DNA of 16,833 bases from Phocaeicola_A sp963624095 (GTDB lineage Bacteria; Bacteroidota; Bacteroidia; Bacteroidales; Bacteroidaceae): NCBI GenBank assembly GCA_963624095.1, contig CAVFNZ010000049.1:1-16833 (forward strand), given 5' to 3'. Of this stretch, positions 6,843 to 14,512 are shown piece after piece. The position numbers and the translations under genes are program-made. Below the pieces are notes generated by a model, which ran no database searches, was not told where the DNA came from, and saw only the letters and a program-made list of their open reading frames with translations. Numbering within the stretch: position 1 is the first letter of the stretch; every line of letters starts with the position of its first letter.

Positions 6843-8957
6843 GTGGATAATAACATAGGTATAATCGTTTTCAATAGACTGTTGAAAACGTTGTTAATTG
6901 TATGTGTGATAATTATTTGTCCTGTGAATGGACTAAGTGATAAGTCTCCTGATTGGGAGACCTTGTTGGAGCGAATACTTTCGGATGAGGATGGGGAAGA
7001 GACCGGATGGCGCAACCTCTACGAAGACCTCTGTGAGATATACGACAATCCTTTCAACATCAACACCATTACCAAGGAGCAGTTGGAACAACTGCCGTTT
7101 GTCTCTCCTCAACTGACCGAAAACATCTTGGCCTATCTCTACTCTTATGGTCCGATGAAGAGTTTGGGTGAACTTCAGCTTGTTGAAGAGATGGACTATA
7201 CTACCCGTCAGTTGCTTAGTCATTTTGTTTATGTGGGTGAAAAAGAAGAAACCGGAGGTAATTCCATTTGGAAGAACATGTGGCGTCATGGTAAACATGA
7301 GTTGATAACCAGGGTAGACATTCCTCTTTATCAGCGTGACGGCTACAAATCTTACAGTGACAGTATCCTGCAACGCTATCCGAATCGCAAATACGCCGGT
7401 GATCCTTATTATCACTCAGTCCGTTACAAATATAGCTATAGTGACCGTCTGGCTGTCGGTTTTGTAGCTGAGAAAGACCCGGGAGAACGATTCTTCACTT
7501 CCGACCACAAAGGGTACGACTTTTATTCCTATTACCTGATGCTACAGAATATCGGTTGGTTGAAATCACTGGTCGTAGGTAATTACCGGTTGAACTTCGG
7601 TCAAGGACTGGTTATGAACATGGATTTCCGTTTGGGTAAGAGTGCGGCGTTAGCCTCTATTGACCGCCTCAGTAAGGGTATACGCAAACATTCGTCTACG
7701 AGTGAGGACAATTACCTGCAAGGAGTGGCTTCCGCTTTTCGGTTCGGCAAGTTCACCGTTACCGGTTTTTATTCGTACAGAAAGCAGGATGCCACCCTGA
7801 AACAAGACTCCACGATATCCACAGAGCCGTTCATAACCTCGTTGAAAACTGATGGCTATCATCGTACTCCATTGGAAATATCAAAGAAGAATAATATCAA
7901 TAACACCTTGTTTGGCAGTAATATAACATTTATTCACCGGGGTGTTAGAATTGGGTTAACCGCTGTTCACAACCAATTCAACAGATTGTTGAATCCAAGT
8001 AGTGAAGCTTACAAGAAGTACTATCCGCGAGGTAAGGAATTCGGTGCGGCGGGAGTGGACTATAGTTACTTTCATCCGCGTTTCACTTTTGCGGGTGAAA
8101 CGGCTCTGAGTAAGGGTGGCGGCTTTGCCACCTTGCAGGTGTTGCAATGGAAACCTACCCGTGATTACAAGTTTACTTTCATTCAGCGATATTATTCGAA
8201 AGATTACCAATCGCTATATGCCAGCTCCTTTTCCGAACAGAGCGACGTGCGCAACGAGTGTGGGTACTACATCGGTGTGGATGCCTCTCCGTTGGACCAA
8301 CTTCGCGTATCGGGTTATGTGGATTTTGTCCGTTTCCCCTATCTTCGTTATCAGGTATCCATCCCCTCCTCAAGATGTTTCGATGCCATGTGCCAGACTG
8401 TTTGGAGTGTGGACAACCGTCATACCCTGACACTGAGATACCGCTATAAGAGCAAGCCGAAGGATTTCAAACTGACGGATGCCCAGCAAAAGGGTGTGGA
8501 CTCGGAGTTGCAGCACAGGGTGCGTCTTCAATGGCAATATGTGCCCACAGATTGGTTGTCGTTGCGCACTTCGGCGGATTATACCCAGATAGATTTTATC
8601 ACTCAACGGAAGCCCGACAGGGGATACATGTTGTCGGAGGTGGTTACCTTTCAACCCGAAAAGTCATTTCCTCTTGAGGGCAGTCTTTCCGCTTCGTTCT
8701 TCCATACGGACAGTTATGCCAGTCGGGTCTATCAATATGAGCGAGGATTACTCTATGCCTTCTCTTACCCTTCATTCTATTATCACGGCGTGCATTTCTC
8801 CGCGTTGTTGCGGCTCAACCTTGGCAAGCGTTTCACTTTGGTGGCGAAGTATGGAGACACCTATTACACGAACAGGGAGTCCATCGGTACCTCGCAGCAG
8901 AAGATTGACGGCAACCGCAAACAGGACGTGCAGATTCAGTTACGCGTGAAGATATAG
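6843..8957 (+). CDS. exported helix-hairpin-helix protein with C-terminal beta-barrel, function unknown
   Basis: The start is GTG at 6843; the codon just before it in frame is TAA (6840-6842), so nothing further upstream is possible. A TTG at 6882 would give a compact signal peptide beginning MKTLLIVCVIIICPVNG and may be the real start. Residues 14-30 are a clear hydrophobic export signal with cleavage likely after Gly30; I see no lipobox. Residues 70-130 resemble tandem ComEA-type helix-hairpin-helix motifs (NPFNINTITKEQLEQLPFV, then YGPMKSLGELQLV). About 150-704 is rich in alternating aromatic/polar strands (YKYSYSDRLAVGFV, LTLRYRYKSK, RLNLGKRFTLVAKYGDTYY), as in an outer-membrane barrel. 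An HhH module next to a barrel suggests DNA handling at the envelope, but that is inference. It begins 59 bp after the methyltransferase gene without a visible promoter, and its 3' end overlaps the opposing peptidase gene by 18 bp. Confidence 0.85.
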   Translation: MDNNIGIIVFNRLLKTLLIVCVIIICPVNGLSDKSPDWETLLERILSDEDGEETGWRNLYEDLCEIYDNPFNINTITKEQLEQLPFVSPQLTENILAYLYSYGPMKSLGELQLVEEMDYTTRQLLSHFVYVGEKEETGGNSIWKNMWRHGKHELITRVDIPLYQRDGYKSYSDSILQRYPNRKYAGDPYYHSVRYKYSYSDRLAVGFVAEKDPGERFFTSDHKGYDFYSYYLMLQNIGWLKSLVVGNYRLNFGQGLVMNMDFRLGKSAALASIDRLSKGIRKHSSTSEDNYLQGVASAFRFGKFTVTGFYSYRKQDATLKQDSTISTEPFITSLKTDGYHRTPLEISKKNNINNTLFGSNITFIHRGVRIGLTAVHNQFNRLLNPSSEAYKKYYPRGKEFGAAGVDYSYFHPRFTFAGETALSKGGGFATLQVLQWKPTRDYKFTFIQRYYSKDYQSLYASSFSEQSDVRNECGYYIGVDASPLDQLRVSGYVDFVRFPYLRYQVSIPSSRCFDAMCQTVWSVDNRHTLTLRYRYKSKPKDFKLTDAQQKGVDSELQHRVRLQWQYVPTDWLSLRTSADYTQIDFITQRKPDRGYMLSEVVTFQPEKSFPLEGSLSASFFHTDSYASRVYQYERGLLYAFSYPSFYYHGVHFSALLRLNLGKRFTLVAKYGDTYYTNRESIGTSQQKIDGNRKQDVQIQLRVKI

Positions 8958-10166
8958 GAGCGTGGTCATCCGCTCTTCGGTAAACAGCTCGTTGGCTATC
9001 CGCAGCAGTGGTTCAGGTTGCAAGGCCATGATACGTTGGAACACAGCCTCCTGACTCTCGTATTTGTTGTAATGAAGAAAAGTCTTCCCCATGTCCAGGG
9101 CAATGTTCTCAAAATTGTCCGCCGCCACCGCTATTTGTCCGACAAGTTGTTTTTGCGCCGCCCGCAGCTGGGTTTGTGTCAGTGGCTTTTCCCGTAGTAT
9201 GCGGAGTTCTTTCTTTATCAAACTGATGCACTTGTCCACGTCAGCGGGGTCGCAGCCGAAATAGATGCTGAAAGTGCCCGTATCGGTATAAGAGACGAGG
9301 TTGCTTTCTACCGTATATACCAAACCTTTCCGTTCGCGCAGTGACACGTTGAGTCGACTGTTCATTCCCGGTCCTCCCAACAGGTTATTGAGCAAGTAGA
9401 GTCCCGTACGCCGGTCGTCGGTAGCCGGAAAACTGCGTGTGCCTATCATCACATGCGCCTGGTGGGTCTCTTTGTCACACGACTTGTAAGTAGGCATATA
9501 GTCGGGTAGGGTGGTACACGGTTTACGCGTGGTGGCGGGCTGGATGTCCGCTGTAGCTTCTTTCACCTTGCGGACAATGGTGTTGAAGGGTATGTTGCCG
9601 AATACGAAGAATACCATATTGTCCGGATGATAGTACCGCTCGACCCATCGCAACGCGTCGTTGGTGCCAAACGTACGCAGTGTATCGGGGTTGCCCAGTA
9701 TATTACGTCCCAATGGATGGTCTTTGAAAGCCAGTTCCTCGAACTCGTCAAAGATGAGTTCCGATGGAGTGTCTTCGTAACTTTGTATTTCATCCAGAAT
9801 CACCTCCACCTCCTTTTCTATCTCATGTGGAGGAAAGGTGCTGTGAAAAACGATGTCCGTCATTAGGTCAAGTGCCCGACCGAAGTGTTCCGCCAGGGAG
9901 GTAGTGTAGATGACCGTCTCTTCCTTGTTGGTATACGCGTTCAGGTCTCCGCCTACATGTTCCATCAGGTTCAGGATGTGCCACGCGCGCCGTTTCTTTG
10001 TTCCCTTGAAGATAAGATGTTCTACAAAGTGCGCCAGTCCTTGCTCGTTGTCGGCTTCGTCACGCGTCCCCGCATTGATGGCATAACCGCAGTAAGCCAC
10101 CTGGGTAGGCGAGGGGGCGTGTATGATACGCAGTCCGTTCGGTAGCGTGTAGGTATTGTATAGCAT
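8940..10166 (-). CDS. M16-family zinc metallopeptidase
   Basis: A processing-peptidase-like enzyme of 408 residues, the length of single-unit bacterial M16B proteins. The inverted zinc motif HxxEH is intact as H46-F-V-E49-H50, and the third ligand is Glu126 in VILDEIQ, exactly 76 residues after His50 as in the family; Glu119 is the usual accessory acid. The second half carries RKGLVYTVES, the conserved Arg/Tyr region of the partner domain. No signal peptide is seen, so it is probably cytoplasmic. The substrate is unknown. Its stop lies inside the 3' end of the helix-hairpin-helix gene (overlap 8940-8957), leaving no room for a terminator between them. It diverges from the GNAT gene over a 122-bp spacer. 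Confidence 0.93.
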   Translation of the reverse strand: MLYNTYTLPNGLRIIHAPSPTQVAYCGYAINAGTRDEADNEQGLAHFVEHLIFKGTKKRRAWHILNLMEHVGGDLNAYTNKEETVIYTTSLAEHFGRALDLMTDIVFHSTFPPHEIEKEVEVILDEIQSYEDTPSELIFDEFEELAFKDHPLGRNILGNPDTLRTFGTNDALRWVERYYHPDNMVFFVFGNIPFNTIVRKVKEATADIQPATTRKPCTTLPDYMPTYKSCDKETHQAHVMIGTRSFPATDDRRTGLYLLNNLLGGPGMNSRLNVSLRERKGLVYTVESNLVSYTDTGTFSIYFGCDPADVDKCISLIKKELRILREKPLTQTQLRAAQKQLVGQIAVAADNFENIALDMGKTFLHYNKYESQEAVFQRIMALQPEPLLRIANELFTEERMTTLLYLHA

Positions 10167-10193
10167 CTCTTGTTCTCAGTTTTTTTTCGGCTG

Positions 10194-10201
10194 CAAAGAT
10201 A
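10194..10201 (-). promoter_or_regulatory. probable -7 element for the M16 peptidase gene
   Basis: Read on the minus strand this is TATCTTTG, an exact TAnnTTTG match, 27 bp before the peptidase start codon. No clear -33 TTTG lies behind it. It is divergent from the GNAT -7 element, 21 bp away. Confidence 0.45.
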
Positions 10202-10222
10202 GTGCATGTCAAGGATAATTTA

Positions 10223-10230
10223 TAGCTTTG
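10223..10230 (+). promoter_or_regulatory. probable -7 element for the GNAT gene
   Basis: TAGCTTTG matches TAnnTTTG exactly and lies 58 bp before the GNAT start. No good -33 box is seen. With the minus-strand element at 10194-10201 it forms a compact divergent promoter pair, where the two polymerases would compete for overlapping upstream DNA. Confidence 0.4.
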
Positions 10231-10288
10231 TCGCTCGTTATTCCATACATAAGTAGGATGACAAATAAAAACTCATGAGGACTTAGGA

Positions 10289-10843
10289 ATGATTTCATTA
10301 GAGAAGATACACACAACTGATGGACGATACGCTTTTGTGGAATCGTTGCTTGCTTCCGCCTTTCCCGAGGTGGAACGCCGTGATACTGCCGCCCAACGCT
10401 ATTTTACGGACAATAATCCGAACTTCTGTTGTTATTTGGTAAAGACGGAGACCGAATGCGTGGGATTCATTACCGTATGGGATTTTGTCCGATTCTGTTA
10501 CATAGAACACTTTGCCATCGACGGGCGTTGCCGTAATTCAGGATATGGCCGGGAAGCTATCAGTACACTGATGTCCATGGTCGGACGCCCGTTTGTATTG
10601 GAAGTGGAATTGCCTGAAGACGAGATGAGCCGTCGCCGCATCGGCTTTTATCAGCGTCAAGGCTTCCATTTGTGGGATACCTGTTCCTACCTTCAGCCTC
10701 CCTATCGAAAAGGCGGCGAGACACTGCCTATGTACCTGATGGCTTCCGCGACGCTGAATCCTGAAACTTGTTTCAGTCTCATTAAGAGCCGGCTCTACAG
10801 CGACGTATACGGAGTTGACGAGAAGTCCGTGTCCCGTCAATAA
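10289..10843 (+). CDS. GNAT-family N-acetyltransferase
   Basis: Predicted acetyl-CoA-dependent acetyltransferase of 184 residues; the acceptor is unknown. The central GNAT core is visible: strand CVGFITVWDF (57-66), strand CYIEHFAIDG (70-79), then the acetyl-CoA pyrophosphate loop RNSGYG (82-87, the R/QxxGxG/A motif) and its helix REAISTLM. FYQRQGFHLWD (about 117-127) is the usual late 'FYxxxGF' segment. It is a stand-alone gene with its own probable promoter, and its stop overlaps the end of the convergent AraC-type gene by 7 bp. A role in amino-acid, peptide or small-molecule acetylation cannot be distinguished. Confidence 0.9.
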   Translation: MISLEKIHTTDGRYAFVESLLASAFPEVERRDTAAQRYFTDNNPNFCCYLVKTETECVGFITVWDFVRFCYIEHFAIDGRCRNSGYGREAISTLMSMVGRPFVLEVELPEDEMSRRRIGFYQRQGFHLWDTCSYLQPPYRKGGETLPMYLMASATLNPETCFSLIKSRLYSDVYGVDEKSVSRQ

Positions 10844-11715
10844 GTCCCGTTGACCGAATAGAAACGCTTGCGGTACTCTTTGGGCGAAACGCCCACGTAA
10901 TGTTTGAAATACTTTCCGAAGAAGGTTTGGCAAGGAAAGTTCAGCTGTACGGATATCTCCTTGATGCTGAGGTTAGAGACTTCGAGCAGTTGCTTGGCCT
11001 CGGTGATGACCATCTGCACAATCCAGTTGGACGGCTTGATGCCCGATTTCTCCTTGATGACGTTGGAGAAGTAACGCGGCGTGATATGCTGCAGGTTGGC
11101 GTAGAAGGTGACTTCACGTTCTTTTCTGAAGTTTTGGAAGAGGGCTATCATAAAGTTCTGTAGCACCATATCGGGCTTGGTTTGCGTCACAGGGACGGCG
11201 GGGCAGTTGCGAAAATAGATGTTCAGCACCTCGTAGAAAAGCATCTGTCCCATGCTTTTGATTACCTCAGCCTCCAGTTGTCTGCATGTAGGATTCAGCG
11301 TCTGCGATGTCTCCGCCTTCATGCGATGACCCACCTCGGCCACCAGCCGCTTGAGCAAATCGGTCTGCTCGGCAGGCAGCGAGAGATAAGGATGTTCGCG
11401 TATGAAGAGCAGATTCTCTATGCTCAGTACACGGTTGCCCGAAAGAATGGCATAGTCCGTGTCCGCTTCCACCATCAGTCCCGACGCGTCGGGACTGGTA
11501 TACTCCACATGGAGCAACATGGAAGGGATGTAGATGAACATGTCGCCATGCTGTATGTCGAATATACCCTTCTCGATGGAGACTGTCAGTTTGCCTCCCG
11601 TACAGAGAAACACGCCACATTTGTCCATCGTGGAGATGAGCCGCCTCCCCTCATTGTTTAAGGGCACATGGCGAGGCACTTCGAGTATTTTGAAAGGGAA
11701 GTCACCGTTGGCCAT
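10837..11715 (-). CDS. AraC-family transcriptional regulator
   Basis: A 292-residue one-component regulator. The N-terminal part (about 15-100) has cupin-like strands (GKLTVSIEKGIFDIQHGDMFIYIP) expected to bind a small ligand or mediate dimerisation. The C-terminal ~100 residues are the AraC double helix-turn-helix: ITPRYFSNVIKEKSG for the first unit, LSIKEISVQLNFPCQTFFGKYFKHYVGVSPKEYRKRF for the second. The second HTH has NFPCQTFFGKYFK where NFxDxSxFxRxFK is usual, so the fold is retained with some variation. It starts 21 bp after the sugar-kinase stop and is probably co-transcribed with it, suggesting it may respond to a related sugar. Its 3' end overlaps the GNAT gene. Confidence 0.93.
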   Translation of the reverse strand: MANGDFPFKILEVPRHVPLNNEGRRLISTMDKCGVFLCTGGKLTVSIEKGIFDIQHGDMFIYIPSMLLHVEYTSPDASGLMVEADTDYAILSGNRVLSIENLLFIREHPYLSLPAEQTDLLKRLVAEVGHRMKAETSQTLNPTCRQLEAEVIKSMGQMLFYEVLNIYFRNCPAVPVTQTKPDMVLQNFMIALFQNFRKEREVTFYANLQHITPRYFSNVIKEKSGIKPSNWIVQMVITEAKQLLEVSNLSIKEISVQLNFPCQTFFGKYFKHYVGVSPKEYRKRFYSVNGTY

Positions 11716-11736
11716 ACAGAGAGTTGTCTTAAAGGA

Positions 11737-12663
11737 TTATTTGTCGTAGCCGGACACAAACTCGTCAGAGACGGAGTTGCCGATGTGTTGACAGGCATCC
11801 GCTGAGAAGTCGATGCCGCAACGGATGATGTTGTCCCAGTCCTTGGCGGATAGTTCGGACAGGTCATCACGACGAATGCGGTTCTTCAGCAAGCCATAAA
11901 TCACACCTGCGTTGAAATTGTCGCCCGCTCCCACTGTGCTGACGGCTTCGATGGCCGGCACATCATACGTCTTGACAAGCTCCTTCGTGAAGAGGGATAT
12001 TTCCTTGGCTCCGTTGGTGCAGATAAACTGCGGGCAATAGAAGGAAATCTTCTCTTTGTATATCTTCGCCGCGTTGTTACAATTGAAGAGGTTGCTGAAA
12101 TCGTCAATGGAGCCGCGCACAATGTCGGCGTACTCCAGATTCTCGATGATGATAGGCGAGAGCTTGATGGCATCGACACGGTGTGTCGCCCTGAAGTTGA
12201 TGTCGTAATAGAGCAAGGCGCCGTTGCCGCGCGCATATTCGAGAAAGTCGGACACACGAGGACGCAACACGGGATTGAGCACAAAATAAGAACCGTATAT
12301 CACGACATCATTGGCGGATATCTCGGGAAACTCCACGTCGAGACGCTGGTTGGGGTAATCCTTGTAGAAGACATAGTCCGCGTCGTTGTGCTCATCGAGG
12401 AAAGCGAGGGACAGGGGCGACTTGCCTTCCGGAAAGACACAGACGTGATTGGTGTTCACCCCGTTCTTCCGCATGAAATCGATGATGCGCTGACCTACAC
12501 GGTCATTGCCTACCTCGCTGATGAAATCCACGTTCGTCCCCATGCGTCCCAAAGAGACAATGCCGTTGAAGACGGAACCACCGGGTACGGCGGCTGTGGG
12601 CTGGTCGTTCTTGAATATGATGTCGAGTATAGTCTCGCCGATGCCAATTACTTTTCGTGCCAT
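11737..12663 (-). CDS. PfkB/ribokinase-family carbohydrate kinase
   Basis: ATP-dependent kinase of 308 residues acting on a sugar or sugar-like alcohol; related proteins are commonly annotated as fructokinases. The N-terminal signature is PGGSVFNGIVSLGRMG (about 27-42), matching the PfkB GGxxxNxAxxLxRLG pattern loosely. The C-terminal signature is STVGAGDNFNAG, with GAGD at 245-248; Asp248 is the predicted catalytic base. The residue after GAGD is Asn rather than the common Ser, Thr or Ala. The substrate cannot be decided from this window, which has no transporter or glycoside hydrolase nearby. The linked AraC gene may be its regulator. The ATG at 12661-12663 has only non-coding DNA upstream. 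Confidence 0.9.
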   Translation of the reverse strand: MARKVIGIGETILDIIFKNDQPTAAVPGGSVFNGIVSLGRMGTNVDFISEVGNDRVGQRIIDFMRKNGVNTNHVCVFPEGKSPLSLAFLDEHNDADYVFYKDYPNQRLDVEFPEISANDVVIYGSYFVLNPVLRPRVSDFLEYARGNGALLYYDINFRATHRVDAIKLSPIIIENLEYADIVRGSIDDFSNLFNCNNAAKIYKEKISFYCPQFICTNGAKEISLFTKELVKTYDVPAIEAVSTVGAGDNFNAGVIYGLLKNRIRRDDLSELSAKDWDNIIRCGIDFSADACQHIGNSVSDEFVSGYDK

Positions 12664-12746
12664 ATAGTCATTCGTTTATATGAATCTCATTTGTTCTTAA
12701 TCCTTTTCATCCATTAGAGAACCGATAGTTCTGCGATAATGCATTG

Positions 12747-12754
12747 CAAAAATA
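12747..12754 (-). promoter_or_regulatory. probable -7 element of the kinase-AraC operon
   Basis: Read on the minus strand the octamer is TATTTTTG, an exact TAnnTTTG match, 83 bp before the kinase start codon and just downstream of the gdhA terminator. No convincing -33 box is seen. Confidence 0.4.
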
Positions 12755-12800
12755 CGGAAATAATCGAATCGTAATACTATTGGGCGGATAATTAACGGCA

Positions 12801-12841
12801 TTTATAAAAGAGAGGCGGCTTGCATCCGCAAGCCGCCTCTC
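12801..12841 (-). terminator. strong intrinsic-type terminator of gdhA
   Basis: A perfect 14-bp GC-rich stem pairs 12810-12823 with 12828-12841 around a 4-nt loop. In the gdhA (minus) direction it is followed by CTTTTATAAA, a T-rich tail. It lies 40 nt after the gdhA stop. It separates gdhA from the kinase operon on the same strand. Confidence 0.92.
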
Positions 12842-12881
12842 CTATAAAAAGTAATTTGATTCTTCGTCTGTTGAGGCTTCA

Positions 12882-14216
12882 TTACATGATGCCCTGTGCC
12901 ATCATAGCCTTGGCAACCTTCATGAATCCTGCCACGTTAGCACCCTTCACATAGTTCACATAACCGTCAGGCTCTGTTCCGTACTTCACGCAGGCGGCGT
13001 GGATGTTCTGCATGATGCTCTTCAGTTTGTTGTCCACCTCTTCGGACGACCAGCCCAACTTGATGGAGTTCTGTGTCATCTCCAAACCGGAAACGGACAC
13101 ACCACCCGCATTGGCGGCCTTACCCGGAGCGTAGAGAATCTTTGCCTCTTGGAACACGCGGATAGCTTCGGGAGTAGAAGGCATGTTGGCACCCTCGGAC
13201 ACGGCGATTACGCCGTTTGCCACCAACTGACGAGCGTGGTCGCCGTTGATTTCGTTCTGAGTGGCTGACGGCAGAGCGATGTCGCCCTTCTCACCCCAAG
13301 GTTTGGAACCTTCCACATATTTGCAACCATATTTCTCCGCGTATTCACGGATACGTCCACGATAGAGGTTCTTCAGTTCCATGATGTAGTCCAGTTTCTC
13401 GCGGTCGATGCCGTCCGGGTCGTAGATGTAACCGTCGGAGTCTGACATGGTAACGACTTTACCACCCAGTTCGATAACCTTCTCCGCGGTGTATTGTGCC
13501 ACGTTTCCTGCACCTGAGATGAGGCAAACCTTGCCTTTCAGGTCCATACCCTTGGTCTTCAGCATCTCCTGCAGGAAGTAGATGTTGCCGTAGCCGGTAG
13601 CTTCGGGACGGATCAGCGAGCCGCCGAACTCGATACCCTTACCGGTGAATGTACCCGTGAACTCGCGGGTCAGCTTCTTGTACATACCGAACATGAAACC
13701 TACCTCACGGCCACCCACACCGATGTCACCGGCAGGAACGTCGGTCTCCGGACCGATGTGGCGCCACAGCTCCAACATGAAAGCTTGGCAGAAACGCATT
13801 ACCTCTGCGTTGGACTTGCCTCTCGGCGAGAAGTCGGAACCACCCTTGCCGCCACCCATAGGCAGCGTGGTCAGTGAGTTTTTGAATGTCTGCTCAAAAG
13901 CCAGGAACTTGAGGATACCCAAGTTTACGGAAGCGTGGAAACGGATACCGCCTTTGTACGGGCCAATGGCGTTGTTGTGCTGAACACGGTAACCCATGTT
14001 GGTCTGCACGTTGCCCTTGTCGTCCACCCAAGTGACGCGGAACTGGTATACGCGGTCGGGGATGCAAAGGCGTTCAATCAGGTTTACTTTATCGAACTCG
14101 GGGTGCTTGTTGTACTCCTCTTCGATGGTTCCAAGTACTTCTTCCACTGCCTGATGATACTCAGGTTCATTGGGAAATCTTCTTTTCAGATCTTCTAAGA
14201 CTTTCGCTGCATTCAT
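12882..14216 (-). CDS. gdhA: NADP-type glutamate dehydrogenase
   Basis: Reductively aminates 2-oxoglutarate with ammonia to glutamate, the main ammonium-assimilation reaction in Bacteroides. The 444-residue length and the N-terminal region are those of hexameric (~50 kDa) bacterial GDH. Substrate-site residues are visible: YKGGIRFH (Lys88), QTFKNSL (Lys112), catalytic PMGGGKGG (Lys124), and VPAGDIGVGGRE. The nucleotide-binding fold has SGAGNVAQYTAEKVIELGGKV followed by SDSDG rather than an acidic end to the second strand, favouring NADP(H), though dual use is possible. It is monocistronic, with the best-formed promoter of the window upstream and a strong terminator downstream. Dyad sequences just upstream of the promoter (14294-14330) could be nitrogen-control sites. 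Confidence 0.96.
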   Translation of the reverse strand: MNAAKVLEDLKRRFPNEPEYHQAVEEVLGTIEEEYNKHPEFDKVNLIERLCIPDRVYQFRVTWVDDKGNVQTNMGYRVQHNNAIGPYKGGIRFHASVNLGILKFLAFEQTFKNSLTTLPMGGGKGGSDFSPRGKSNAEVMRFCQAFMLELWRHIGPETDVPAGDIGVGGREVGFMFGMYKKLTREFTGTFTGKGIEFGGSLIRPEATGYGNIYFLQEMLKTKGMDLKGKVCLISGAGNVAQYTAEKVIELGGKVVTMSDSDGYIYDPDGIDREKLDYIMELKNLYRGRIREYAEKYGCKYVEGSKPWGEKGDIALPSATQNEINGDHARQLVANGVIAVSEGANMPSTPEAIRVFQEAKILYAPGKAANAGGVSVSGLEMTQNSIKLGWSSEEVDNKLKSIMQNIHAACVKYGTEPDGYVNYVKGANVAGFMKVAKAMMAQGIM

Positions 14217-14262
14217 AATAGAATCTTTTATTAGTCGTTTTAAGTTGCATTAAAATATCACG

Positions 14263-14292
14263 CAAAAGTATATATAAAAAATGGAATACAAA
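14263..14292 (-). promoter_or_regulatory. gdhA promoter (Bacteroides type)
   Basis: On the minus strand, TTTG (14289-14292) is followed after 18 bp by TACTTTTG (14263-14270), matching both the -33 and -7 Bacteroides elements. Transcription would start near 14257, giving a leader of about 40 nt. This is the only promoter in the window with both boxes exact. Confidence 0.65.
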
Positions 14293-14293
14293 A

Positions 14294-14330
14294 CATATTG
14301 AAAGGAAAAAGAAAGAAAAGTATCAATATG
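14294..14330. repeat. 8-bp inverted repeat upstream of the gdhA promoter
   Basis: CATATTGA (14294-14301) and TCAATATG (14323-14330) are perfect inverted copies separated by 21 bp of purine-rich DNA. The near arm abuts the gdhA -33 box. It could be an activator or repressor site; no protein can be assigned. Confidence 0.35.
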
Positions 14331-14370
14331 AATGCTTTCGGTCGCTATTTATGCAAAAAGTAACCTTTTG

Positions 14371-14397
14371 ACCTCTGAGGTGGACAGGGGTCATGAC
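14371..14397. promoter_or_regulatory. clustered palindromes between gdhA and the ATPase gene
   Basis: ACCTCTGAGGT (14371-14381) is an 11-bp palindrome with a central T, and GTCATGAC (14390-14397) is a perfect 8-bp palindrome. TGACC/GGTCA arms also flank the pair. They lie mid-way between the two divergent genes, about 80-100 bp from either promoter. An operator function is possible but unproven. Confidence 0.3.
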
Positions 14398-14474
14398 ACA
14401 ATCTTCAGCCCGATAATTGATGAGATTTGGTAAATATTTCAAACCTATGCATTTATTTGGCATACCTTACGTCA

Positions 14475-14482
14475 TAACTTTG
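14475..14482 (+). promoter_or_regulatory. probable -7 element for the AAA+ ATPase gene
   Basis: TAACTTTG is an exact TAnnTTTG match, identical to the element before nadA and the one before the WYL remnant. A TTTG at 14456-14459 is closer (15 bp) than the usual -33 spacing. The start codon is 30 bp downstream. Confidence 0.45.
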
Positions 14483-14512
14483 CGTCACAAACAATAAAAA
14501 CGAGCAAAGAAT

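Noticed and set aside
8116..8449. Several 60-100 codon frames on both strands inside the barrel-encoding region
   Set aside because: Out-of-frame shadows; the 704-codon frame is continuous through this region.
12810..12841. Perfect GC-rich hairpin considered as a repetitive extragenic palindrome
   Set aside because: Placed 40 nt after gdhA with a T-rich tail in the gdhA direction, so a terminator explains it fully.
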